A DNA stretch of 15,645 nucleotides from Soonwooa sp. (GTDB lineage: Bacteria > Bacteroidota > Bacteroidia > Flavobacteriales > Weeksellaceae): contig NZ_JASLDS010000002.1 in the NCBI RefSeq assembly GCF_030151385.1, positions 1 to 15,645 on the forward strand, written 5' to 3'. The notes beneath the pieces are model-generated. The model made no database searches. It was not told the origin of the DNA and saw nothing but the letters and a program-made list of their open reading frames with translations. This document shows positions 1-6,114 of the stretch, one piece after another. The position numbers and the translations under genes are program-made. The number at the start of each line of letters is the position of its first letter. The first letter of the stretch is position 1.

Positions 1-372
1 CTTATGTTTGAATTTTGGAATGATATAGTAGTCTTTAACGTCTCTTTCTTCGATTGCAAATGAATTGTTACCAAATCCTCCAACAGCAGTGACAGAAACT
101 AATGGAATAGGCTTTAAATTTCCATAATTGGCCTTGCTTTCATTTATAATGACTGCTTGGTCTTTTTTTAGCATTTCGCCCTGGCCAGTTATTAACCAAT
201 TTGGATTTACATCAGGAATTAGCGACAATATATTTTCTATCGCAGTTGAATTCAAAGGCGTTTCTTTGGCTTTTCCTCTAAAACTAGCGGAAGTCATTCC
301 AATTTTTATATAAAATTCTTCTTTCGGAAGCTTCTTATTTTCAATTAATTGTATAATTCTTTCCTTTATCAT
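1..372 (-). CDS. Phage-type repressor, HTH plus start of S24/LexA-like domain (3' end outside window)
   Basis: The frame runs from ATG at 372 to the left edge of the window without a stop, giving 124 residues. The N-terminal half (MIKERIIQLIENKKLP, then a stretch ending NWLITGQGEML) has the layout of XRE-type helix-turn-helix repressors of Bacteroidetes phages; the NWLxTGxGxML end of the HTH domain is characteristic. From about residue 93 (PIPLVSVTAVGG) the chain enters what looks like the start of an S24 peptidase, self-cleaving repressor domain. The Ser/Lys dyad would lie beyond the window and cannot be checked. It is divergent from the small HTH-like gene at 452, with two palindromes between them, as in a lysogeny switch. 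Inferred role: prophage maintenance repressor, possibly released by SOS-triggered cleavage. The family call is good; activity is unknown because the gene is cut. Confidence 0.8.
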   Translation of the reverse strand, partial: MIKERIIQLIENKKLPKEEFYIKIGMTSASFRGKAKETPLNSTAIENILSLIPDVNPNWLITGQGEMLKKDQAVIINESKANYGNLKPIPLVSVTAVGGFGNNSFAIEERDVKDYYIIPKFKHK

Positions 373-388
373 CGTAAATTAATTTGCG
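373..388. promoter_or_regulatory. Candidate repressor operator O1
   Basis: CGTAAATTAATTTGCG is a 16-base palindrome with one mismatched pair. It directly abuts the repressor start codon at 370-372. Its core, AAATTAATTT, resembles the core of the second palindrome at 402-421. Probable binding site of the divergent repressor for autoregulation; inferred from symmetry and position. Confidence 0.5.
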
Positions 389-393
389 TTTTA

Positions 394-426
394 TTTGCTT
401 TATCGAAAATATATTTTCTATATTTG
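394..426 (+). promoter_or_regulatory. Rightward early promoter, Bacteroidetes type
   Basis: A TTTG at 394-397 (-33 element) is followed after 21 bases by TATATTTG at 419-426, an exact match to the Bacteroidetes -7 consensus TAnnTTTG. Transcription would begin near 432, which favours ATG 452 as the start of the downstream gene. A near-perfect palindrome lies inside the spacer. Confidence 0.6.
402..421. promoter_or_regulatory. Candidate repressor operator O2
   Basis: The 14-base core GAAAATATATTTTC (405-418) is a perfect palindrome. It extends by flanking pairs across one mismatch to about 402-421. It fills the spacer and touches the -7 box of the rightward promoter, so a bound repressor would block it. 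Confidence 0.55.
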
Positions 427-451
427 CTTCATGATTGAAACAAAAAAGACA

Positions 452-661
452 ATGGACAAACCTACAAAAAAAAGACAAAGCTACAATACGGCGGTTGTAA
501 ATATATTATCGGAAGAGTTTGGAGTATCAACTCAATTTGTTCGACAATGTATTAGAAAAGAAAAGCACAGTTTGACAGCTGAAACTATCAGAAAAAAATA
601 TCATGAGTTAGCTAATCCCTCTATAAAAGCTATTGAAAACTTTAAAAATCAACCAATATGA
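452..661 (+). CDS. Small basic phage early protein, Cro-like position
   Basis: A 69-residue basic protein. ATG 452 was chosen because the promoter -7 box ends at 426, so upstream in-frame starts at 395 and 431 would be outside or at the very 5' end of the mRNA. The stretch EEFGVSTQFVRQCIRKEK (about residues 20-37) reads like a helix-turn-helix (helix, GVS turn, recognition helix), and a second helix with KKYHEL follows. It is the first gene rightward from the lysogeny operators, the usual place for a Cro or early regulator. Its stop overlaps the ATG of the next small gene (ATGA at 658-661), so the two are probably translationally coupled. Specific function is not established; an HTH antirepressor or Cro analogue is the best guess. 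Confidence 0.6.
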   Translation: MDKPTKKRQSYNTAVVNILSEEFGVSTQFVRQCIRKEKHSLTAETIRKKYHELANPSIKAIENFKNQPI

Positions 662-792
662 AAAAGTTAATCCACAATGTTTTCTGCTATACAAAAAGAA
701 AAGTAGTAGATGCGGAAACTAAAAGACCAGAAATAGCCACTTACATCATGTTATTCGGCATTATTATTAAAACAACTTATAAAGCCATATAA
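658..792 (+). CDS. Tiny hypothetical phage protein, 44 aa
   Basis: The ATG overlaps the stop of the upstream gene in an ATGA junction, and the frame runs 44 codons to TAA at 790-792. It starts MKKLIHNVFCYTKRK and contains a short hydrophobic run (YIMLFGIIIK) near its C-terminus. I do not recognise it. The coupling and the position in an early phage operon support it being real; the short length and lack of a known domain keep confidence moderate. A further ATG follows two bases after its stop, at 794. Confidence 0.45.
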   Translation: MKKLIHNVFCYTKRKVVDAETKRPEIATYIMLFGIIIKTTYKAI

Positions 793-793
793 T

Positions 794-997
794 ATGAATA
801 CTAATCAGAATGTGAAAAAGGATTGTCATAACCTCGAAATGGAAATCTCGAAAATGGATGTGGTAGAAGCACCTCAGAAATTGCCTCTGCAACAGCTGAG
901 TGAAATTGGCGATATGATCCAGAATCCACAATATACGCTATCGTCAATGCAAATCAACAATCTGCAAACGCTTTGGCTCAGGCTCAAAACGCAATAA
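794..997 (+). CDS. Small ORF running across a probable deletion junction
   Basis: ATG 794 follows the previous stop at once, as in a tightly packed early phage operon. The first 35 or so residues (MNTNQNVKKDCHNLEMEISK and onward) look like an ordinary small soluble phage protein. From about position 904 the neighbouring frame (+1) carries the unmistakable alanine/asparagine/glutamine-rich composition of a phage tail protein, so the last 30 or so codons here (from NPQYTLSSM to WLRLKTQ) are probably out-of-frame reading of tail sequence. The likely explanation is a deletion that joined an early gene to the inside of a late structural gene near 890-915. The 5' part may be a true gene start with a scrambled C-terminus. 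Confidence 0.4.
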   Translation: MNTNQNVKKDCHNLEMEISKMDVVEAPQKLPLQQLSEIGDMIQNPQYTLSSMQINNLQTLWLRLKTQ

Positions 998-1851
998 ATA
1001 CGGCTGCCGCTGCTAACGCTGTTACTTCATTCATGCAAACTACTGTTGATGGCAATGTAGTAAGTACAGGAACACTCCAAGTAGGAGACGTGAACGGAGC
1101 AAATGCAATGATTAGCGGTGTTACAGATCGACCAAACGGAGAAAGCATTCGTTTTGCCGCTGGTAAGCCTTATTCTCAAAAATACCTATCTCCTTTCCAA
1201 GTGTTAGACAATGGCATGATAAGATTCGTCAATCCTCTTACAGGACAAAAAACTTTTGAATTAGGGTTTAACCAAAACACAAGTAAGGTAACGTTCGACA
1301 TATATAATGATAATGGAATTAAAGTAGCAAGTATAGGCTCACAAGGTATTATGTTTACAGGCTACGTGCCTGAATCTTACACCAAGAGAAAATTCAGAAA
1401 ATTAAACACGACATCTTTTATAGAGTCGAATATTTTGGCAGAGTTAGTTGCAAGCATTATGCAAAAATATCATACTGGTAATTATCCTCCGACAGGTCCA
1501 GCTACTGATACTACACAATTTTTATATGATATTGGATTAAATGTAGATACGGTAGTGTATGAATATTACGAAGGGCGAAATTTCGAAAGCGCAGATAATT
1601 CACAGTATGCAGGGTTTTACACATCAGCGAATAAATTTGGTAATCATATAGACGATGGTATATACTTAAAACAATCTATCGTAGGAGGATTTACACAGAT
1701 GTCAACTAATAGTTATAATGTTAATTATTTTTGTGAAGCTTATCTATTTCAAAATGGTAGAGTTATTTCTACTATTGAAATTTTTAAAACAATTAACATT
1801 TCTAATATACCAAGTCGAAGTACACCTTTCCCATCAGAAGATTATGAATAA
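904..1851 (+). pseudogene. 3' fragment of a phage tail/fibre protein, head missing
   Basis: The frame is open from just after a TGA at 901-903 to TAA at 1849-1851, about 315 codons, with no convincing start. The first possible initiators are TTG 973 and an internal ATG near 1033. It opens with a helical alanine-rich stretch (NALAQAQNAINTAAAANAV). It continues with TTVDGNVVSTGTLQVGD, NGANAMISGVTD and LDNGMIRFVNPLTG, the beta-rich style of C-terminal regions in large flavobacterial prophage tail proteins. Such proteins are usually far longer, so this is a 3' remnant. Position right after early genes, where tail genes do not belong, supports a large internal deletion. The family assignment rests on composition and motif style, not on a search. 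Confidence 0.6.
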
Positions 1852-1866
1852 TTAAAATTAGAAATA

Positions 1867-2178
1867 ATGAATTTAGAAATCACCAGCACTTCAATTACAG
1901 TGCAAGCAAGAGAAATCGTAAATGATAATACAGTCAATTACGCATGGAATTTTATAGAAGGACAATTGCCACAAGTAATTAATTTCAACGTCCAAAGAGG
2001 CGTTTCTGGAGGAGATAATCCTTTCACAGGTAACAATGTAATCTCAGGAGCATATTATCCTGATACTGGCAAGTATGACGTTAATAATAACTATTTCACA
2101 GAAGGTGATTTTACTTTGTATCAAAGTATTTTAACGACTTGTAAAGGTATTGTAACTGATGTACAGAATAGAGGATAA
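1867..2178 (+). CDS. Hypothetical protein of phage tail region, 103 aa
   Basis: It starts 15 bases after the tail fragment and reads to TAA at 2176-2178. The protein is polar and beta-rich with many Asn, Thr and Tyr (SGGDNPFTGNN, GAYYPDTGKYDVNNNYF) and no membrane segment or signal peptide. The small size, composition and position behind a tail-fibre-like gene suggest an accessory tail or virion protein of the same prophage. I do not recognise a named family. It appears intact. A long hairpin that could end the transcript begins about 20 bases after its stop. Confidence 0.55.
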   Translation: MNLEITSTSITVQAREIVNDNTVNYAWNFIEGQLPQVINFNVQRGVSGGDNPFTGNNVISGAYYPDTGKYDVNNNYFTEGDFTLYQSILTTCKGIVTDVQNRG

Positions 2179-2199
2179 AAACATCCTCCGCTTTTAAAA

Positions 2200-2288
2200 A
2201 TCTCTGACTACTTTTAAAACGAACCCGCAGGCTACGGAGGACTTATGTCTTCTGGAGCTTGCGGGTTTTGTCGTAAGTGGTCAGAGAT
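2200..2288. ncRNA. Large two-part hairpin (structured RNA or terminator)
   Basis: Two nested stems. Outer stem: 2200-2213 (ATCTCTGACTACTT) pairs with 2275-2288 (AAGTGGTCAGAGAT) over 14 pairs, with one G-T. Inner stem: 2222-2242 pairs with 2247-2267, 21 positions with three G-T pairs and one A-G mismatch, closed by the tetraloop TTAT (2243-2246). An asymmetric internal loop separates them. The inner stem begins AACCCGCA and ends TGCGGGTT followed by TTG, so it could serve as a terminator for the phage genes, but the additional outer stem and overall length exceed an ordinary terminator. It lies in the gap before the methyltransferase gene. Strand cannot be decided from sequence; both neighbours are on plus. 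Confidence 0.5.
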
Positions 2289-2326
2289 GCAAAGGTAATA
2301 ATAAACAATTTTAAAAACTAATATTT

Positions 2327-3154
2327 ATGAAACAGTACACACAGGCGCCTCTACCATTTCAGGGGCAAAAAAGAAATTTTTTAAAATCTTTTAAAACCGC
2401 TTTAAAGGAGTTTTCGCCAACGGCAACTTATGTTGATCTTTTCGGAGGTTCTGGGTTACTCAGTCACACGGTCAAAAACTATTATCCCGATGCAAAAGTC
2501 GTTTATAATGATTTCGACAATTATTCGGAGCGTATTGCTAATGTCGGTAAAACAAACGCCTTATTAGCTGATTTGCGTCCGATTTGCGCCAAAAATCCCA
2601 ATCGAAAAGAAAGATTAAACGATGCTCTTCACGCTGAAATTATCGCCCGAATATCCAAAGAAAAAGGCTTTATCGATTGGGTAACAATTTCATCCAATTT
2701 ACTTTTCTCAATGAACTATGCAACCAATTTTGAAGCATTTAAAAAGGAAAAATTTTATAATAAAATAAGACTTTCAGATTATAATGCTGATGGATATTTG
2801 GATGGTGTAGATAGAATAACAAAGGACTATAGAAACTTATTTGAGGAATATAAGAATCATCCAAATGTGGTTTTTTTAGTTGACCCACCCTACTTGTCTA
2901 CTGATTGCTCTACATATAGCCGTCCCGATTATTGGAAGCTATCGGACTATCTTAATGTTTTGAAAACTATTGAGGATCAGTCGTATTTCTATTTTACATC
3001 AAATAAATCACAAATCATAGAACTCTGCGACTGGATGGAGAATCACTCCTATGCTCGCAATCCATTCGCAGATGCAACGATTAAGACTGTTGGCAATCAA
3101 TTGACTTATAATGCTAGATATGAAGATATAATGATTTATCGGAATAATGATTAA
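2327..3154 (+). CDS. D12-class N6-adenine DNA methyltransferase (orphan, prophage)
   Basis: A 275-residue protein with the order expected for the Dam/D12 family (alpha class): motif X at residues 10-19 (PFQGQKRNFL), motif I at 35-45 (YVDLFGGSGLL, the S-adenosylmethionine loop) and the catalytic motif IV DPPY at 186-189. It should transfer a methyl group from AdoMet to adenine N6 in DNA. The target cannot be read from sequence. No restriction endonuclease lies nearby, so it looks like an orphan phage methylase, which typically protects phage DNA or affects its packaging or regulation. The length is normal and all key motifs are intact. It is followed at once by a strong intrinsic terminator. 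Confidence 0.9.
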   Translation: MKQYTQAPLPFQGQKRNFLKSFKTALKEFSPTATYVDLFGGSGLLSHTVKNYYPDAKVVYNDFDNYSERIANVGKTNALLADLRPICAKNPNRKERLNDALHAEIIARISKEKGFIDWVTISSNLLFSMNYATNFEAFKKEKFYNKIRLSDYNADGYLDGVDRITKDYRNLFEEYKNHPNVVFLVDPPYLSTDCSTYSRPDYWKLSDYLNVLKTIEDQSYFYFTSNKSQIIELCDWMENHSYARNPFADATIKTVGNQLTYNARYEDIMIYRNND

Positions 3155-3174
3155 ACGTTGTTTAAACTAAATTT

Positions 3175-3200
3175 AAAAGCGTCCTATTTGGACGCTTTTT
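3175..3200 (+). terminator. Intrinsic terminator after the methyltransferase
   Basis: AAAAGCGTCC (3175-3184) pairs perfectly with GGACGCTTTT (3190-3199) around a TATTT loop, with a run of T in the 3' arm. The stop codon of the methyltransferase is 20 bases upstream. The symmetric A/T flanks could allow termination from both sides. Confidence 0.85.
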
Positions 3201-3231
3201 AGGACATTTCGTTTATTAATTTAGGACATTT
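3199..3231. repeat. Direct repeat TTAGGACATTT, period 22
   Basis: TTAGGACATTT occurs at 3199-3209 and again at 3221-3231, exactly 22 bases (about two helical turns) apart. It lies where the prophage-like genes end. It could be a pair of protein-binding sites or part of an attachment region, but no integrase or second copy is visible. Confidence 0.35.
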
Positions 3232-3320
3232 GGATTTGGCGATTATAAAAGGATATGAAAATGATTGAAAATATAACCCTGTCAAAAAATCTTCAAAAAA
3301 AATTTCCATATATTAAATAG

Positions 3321-3405
3321 AAAAACTGCAGCTAACATAGTATTGGCAAAATGCAGGGTTACATGTATAATAGAACATTTTGTAAAATTTATACGCCGCT
3401 GCTTT
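3321..3405 (+). repeat. Intergenic element copy 1 (E1)
   Basis: This stretch (AAAAACTGCAGCTAACATAG, then TATTGGCAAAATGCAGGGTTA and on through ATTTTGTAAAATTTATACGCC) is recognisably similar, by eye roughly three quarters identical, to 3909-3990 in the same orientation. It stands about 75 bases before the small membrane-protein gene. From memory, similar GCTAACA-plus-TTGGCAAAA elements occur between genes in many flavobacterial genomes; that cannot be verified here. Confidence 0.55.
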
Positions 3406-3481
3406 CATATTGCTTTTTCTTAATTTAGACAATCTGAAAAAGCATAAATTTTATAACCAACTACACTTTTCAAATTCTTGT

Positions 3482-3886
3482 ATGACAAAAAATAGAATAT
3501 TAAATATTATACGAATTTTAATATTGATTTTTACACTATTTTATACCAAAACAATATATGGTTTATCAAATACTTATCAAGATATGCTTTTTACAACAAA
3601 AGACAAAATAGATAAAAATAATGATAAATTTAGCGGATATACCTTTAAGTATGGCGGAAATATCAAAGATATTCAACCATGGAATAGATACAAAATTGGC
3701 TATCCTTATTCAGCAATAACAATTGATAATCAAGTGAAGAATAAAATAACACAAGGAAGAATTCAAATTGAATACATCATAATAAATCTTGTATTTGGTG
3801 GATTTATAATTTTATTATTCAATATTGTTATAAAAATTTTTACAAGGATAAAAGGTGTAATCGATAATTCGAAAATATTTAAATGA
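3482..3886 (+). CDS. Hypothetical small membrane protein between two repeat elements
   Basis: ATG 3482 was preferred over an upstream TTG at 3410 because the protein then starts MTKNRILNIIRILILIFTLF, a hydrophobic signal or anchor (about residues 6-22). A second hydrophobic segment lies near residues 105-123 (IIINLVFGGFIILLFNIVIK). The region between is polar and presumably extracytoplasmic, with KIGYPYSAITIDNQ as its most distinctive stretch. It is 134 residues. I do not recognise the family. Base composition is very AT-rich even for this genome. Being bracketed by two diverged copies of one intergenic element in the same orientation suggests a mobile gene-cassette arrangement, but no recombinase is present. 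Function unknown. Confidence 0.55.
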   Translation: MTKNRILNIIRILILIFTLFYTKTIYGLSNTYQDMLFTTKDKIDKNNDKFSGYTFKYGGNIKDIQPWNRYKIGYPYSAITIDNQVKNKITQGRIQIEYIIINLVFGGFIILLFNIVIKIFTRIKGVIDNSKIFK

Positions 3887-3908
3887 ATAAAAAAAACTTG
3901 AATATGTA

Positions 3909-3990
3909 AAAAACTTGTGCTTACATTGTCTTGGCAAAATACGGTTAAAGTATAAGTGAATATTTTGTAATATTAATAGGCCAATACTTT
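3909..3990 (+). repeat. Intergenic element copy 2 (E2)
   Basis: Aligns with E1 across its length: AAAAACT, GCTTACATTGTCTTGGCAAAA, GGTTA, GTATAA, ATTTTGTAA and a shared GCC near the end. It starts 22 bases after the membrane-protein gene, in the same orientation as E1. Similarity fades after about 3990. Confidence 0.55.
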
Positions 3991-4030
3991 TTCTGGAAGC
4001 TAAACTTAAGACATGTTAAAATTTTTATTT

Positions 4031-4165
4031 GCGTTCTTATTTAACACTAAATTTAGTCCAACAAATTAACAGAACGCTCCTACGGAGTGCAAAATTTAAT
4101 GCGCAAAAATTCTAATATCAGTATGTTCCTACCGAACGTCAGAAGCTTGAGATTTTAATATTAGA
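4031..4165. repeat. Cluster of REP-like hairpins
   Basis: Four inverted repeats lie in 135 bases. GCGTTCT (4031-4037) pairs with AGAACGC (4071-4077). CGCTCC (4075-4080) pairs with GGAGTG (4084-4089) around TAC. GTTC (4125-4128) pairs with GAAC (4134-4137) around CTACC, enclosed by TCTAATAT (4111-4118) with ATATTAGA (4158-4165). The CTCCTACGGAG and GTTCCTACCGAAC forms look like repetitive extragenic palindromes. No RAYT transposase is in the window. The gap 3887-4199 holds no gene that I can support. Confidence 0.45.
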
Positions 4166-4199
4166 CATGCTTGCTTTATATAAAAAACAATGAAGTTTT

Positions 4200-4847
4200 C
4201 TATTTTCTAACAATAAACTTCTTGGTAATTATTTTATCCTTTGATTTTAATTCTAGAAAGTAATTACCATTTTTAAAGCTTGAAACATTGATTTCTGATT
4301 TGAACAAACTTGTCAAAACCAATCTTCCCGAAGCATCATAAACATTAGCTTCATCAAATTTAATATCTGTTTTAAAATTTAAAATATCTTTTGCAGGATT
4401 TGGAAAAACAGAAACCGACTTGCTACTAAAATCGTTTTCAAAAGTTTTTAACGAAATTGTCCCCGAAAATGGCATCGAAAAATTAAGATTAACACTGTCT
4501 TCTAGTTTTTTATAATCGCAAACAACGTCGGTCTGATAAACATTAACTTTCAGATTGTAATTGCTAGGAACCGTAGGAACATCAATATTAAAATCGTGAT
4601 TGTAATAAGTCATAGCTGCAGCGTCAATTACTTTATAACAAAGTGAAAGCGTAATTTGTGAGCCCGAAACTTCTATTTTATTAGTCAAATATTCGCCAGC
4701 GGTCGAACCTGTTACTTTTAGATTTGCTTTTATTTGATGCTCATCAGCTTGTGTTAAACTTAAATCAGAAATACCCAAATATTCTGCATTCTGTGAAAAA
4801 CTGAGGAAAAAGCAAAACAGAAAATAAAATGTGTAAAGTTTTTTCAT
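4200..4847 (-). CDS. Secreted protein with T9SS type A C-terminal sorting domain
   Basis: A 215-residue protein. The N-terminus MKKLYTFYFLFCFFLSFSQ is a clear signal peptide, with cleavage likely after SFSQ. The middle (about residues 20-140) is beta-rich with two cysteines and no domain I recognise. The C-terminal 75 residues (VSVFPNPAKDILNFK, VYDASGRLV, INVSSFKNGNYFLELK, KKFIVRK) match the Por secretion tail (TIGR04183 style). This directs export across the outer membrane by the type IX system and is then removed or used for surface attachment. It is therefore a T9SS cargo protein with a small unknown payload. It shares the minus strand with hemW upstream, 89 bases away, so it may have its own promoter. 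The gliding or secretion partner porP/sprF-like gene lies nearby. Confidence 0.85.
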   Translation of the reverse strand: MKKLYTFYFLFCFFLSFSQNAEYLGISDLSLTQADEHQIKANLKVTGSTAGEYLTNKIEVSGSQITLSLCYKVIDAAAMTYYNHDFNIDVPTVPSNYNLKVNVYQTDVVCDYKKLEDSVNLNFSMPFSGTISLKTFENDFSSKSVSVFPNPAKDILNFKTDIKFDEANVYDASGRLVLTSLFKSEINVSSFKNGNYFLELKSKDKIITKKFIVRK

Positions 4848-4936
4848 AGTTCTATTTTTTATTAAAAGTATAACTTTTTTTTAATTGAAAATAAAACTCT
4901 ACAATAAAACAATCATTTAATTACGAATTAAACAAA

Positions 4937-6061
4937 CTACACCAAAAACAAATCTGACGCAATACCATCTGCCATAAACCAATGTTGCTCAGGAATTATC
5001 AAACGATTACTTTCTATTTTTAAAATACCCTCTTTTATTTTTTGCTGAATAGAACTTTCAAAAACAGAAATTATTTCACTTGAAAAACTACTTTTAAACC
5101 TCATCAAATCAACGCCTTTTTGTGTTCGAAGTCCGATCATCAGCATTTCGTTGTAGCGATCATTTTCGTTAAGTTCTTCGCGTTCGATCGGCAATTGATT
5201 CTCTAAAAGCGATTTGATGTATTTCGTATTGTTGGCGATGTTCCAACTCCTAAGATTTTTGCCATCATAAGAATGCGCCGATGGACCAATACCAAGATAT
5301 TCTTTGTATTCCCAATATGAAGAATTGTGTTTAGAATGGAAATTCGGTTTTCCAAAGTTTGAAATTTCATAATGATCAAAAGCATTCGCTTTCAAAAATT
5401 CTGACATATAGAAAAAGGCATCATTCTGAAAAGCTTCATCTGGTGATTTTACTTTTTGTTGGCTAATCCAATTGTCCAAAATCGTTTTTGGCTCGATGGT
5501 TAAAGCATAAGACGAAACATGTGGCACCTGCAACTCGACGAGTTTTGCGAGATTCTGTTTCCATTGTTCCATTGTTGACGTCGGCGATCCGTAAATTAAA
5601 TCAACGCTGATGTTTTCTAAGCCAATGTCTTGCGCACGTTTGATGCTCGATTCCGCTTCCGAAGCTGTATGCGCACGATTCATTAATTTGAGATCATCTT
5701 CAAAAAAAGATTGCGTCCCGATACTTAAACGATTAACACCAATGTTTTTTATCTCTTTTAAAAATGAAATACTAAGATCATCAGGATTCGCTTCCAAAGT
5801 CAATTCAATATCGGAACTAAATTCAAAATAACGATTAGCTTCATCGATAATTTTCCCAATTTCCTTGGCTTCCAAAATAGATGGCGTACCACCTCCAAAA
5901 TACAAAGACTCGATTTTCTTATTTTGAAGTTCGTGATGTCTTAGCGAAAACTCTTTGGAAATCGCAGACAACATATCTTCTTTAAGCTTTAAAGAAGTTG
6001 AAAAATGAAAATTACAATAACTGCATTTCTGCTTACAAAACGGAATATGTATGTATATCAT
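4937..6061 (-). CDS. hemW: Radical SAM heme chaperone HemW
   Basis: 374 residues from ATG 6061, preferred to an upstream TTG at 6067 because the family usually starts MIYIHIPFC. The radical SAM cluster motif CKQKCSYC gives C9, C13 and C16. FGGGTPS lies near residue 56, and the HNSSYWEYKEYLGIGPSAHS stretch carries the HNxxYW motif that separates HemW from coproporphyrinogen dehydrogenase HemN. HemW binds heme and a 4Fe-4S cluster and is a heme-delivery chaperone rather than a HemN enzyme. Length is normal. The start codon lies just beyond the T-run of the terminator of the upstream porP-like gene, so hemW depends on read-through or on a promoter inside that hairpin region. Confidence 0.93.
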   Translation of the reverse strand: MIYIHIPFCKQKCSYCNFHFSTSLKLKEDMLSAISKEFSLRHHELQNKKIESLYFGGGTPSILEAKEIGKIIDEANRYFEFSSDIELTLEANPDDLSISFLKEIKNIGVNRLSIGTQSFFEDDLKLMNRAHTASEAESSIKRAQDIGLENISVDLIYGSPTSTMEQWKQNLAKLVELQVPHVSSYALTIEPKTILDNWISQQKVKSPDEAFQNDAFFYMSEFLKANAFDHYEISNFGKPNFHSKHNSSYWEYKEYLGIGPSAHSYDGKNLRSWNIANNTKYIKSLLENQLPIEREELNENDRYNEMLMIGLRTQKGVDLMRFKSSFSSEIISVFESSIQQKIKEGILKIESNRLIIPEQHWFMADGIASDLFLV

Positions 6062-6065
6062 CAAC

Positions 6066-6090
6066 AAAAAAAGCCAACAAATGTGGCTTT
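6066..6090 (-). terminator. Intrinsic terminator after the porP/sprF-like gene
   Basis: On the minus strand AAAGCCA (6090-6084) pairs with TGGCTTT (6076-6070) around a seven-base loop, followed by further T residues. The downstream hemW start codon begins only a few bases later. Confidence 0.75.
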
Positions 6091-6114
6091 ATTATATTTA
6101 GTTTAAAAGAATTT

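Noticed and set aside
128..313. Plus-strand open frame of 61 codons
   Set aside because: It is antisense to the phage repressor, whose minus-strand protein has recognisable family motifs; no supporting signal for the plus frame.
3321..3990. Standard integron attC sites
   Set aside because: The ends do not fit the RYYYAAC / GTTRRRY consensus and there is no integrase, so only a looser cassette-like reading is kept.
3350..3990. Terminal inverted repeats of a transposon (GTATTGGC near 3350 and GCCAATAC near 3980)
   Set aside because: The right-hand match falls at the same relative place where E1 has GCCGCTGC, so it is part of the E1/E2 similarity in direct orientation and probably coincidental as an inverted pair.
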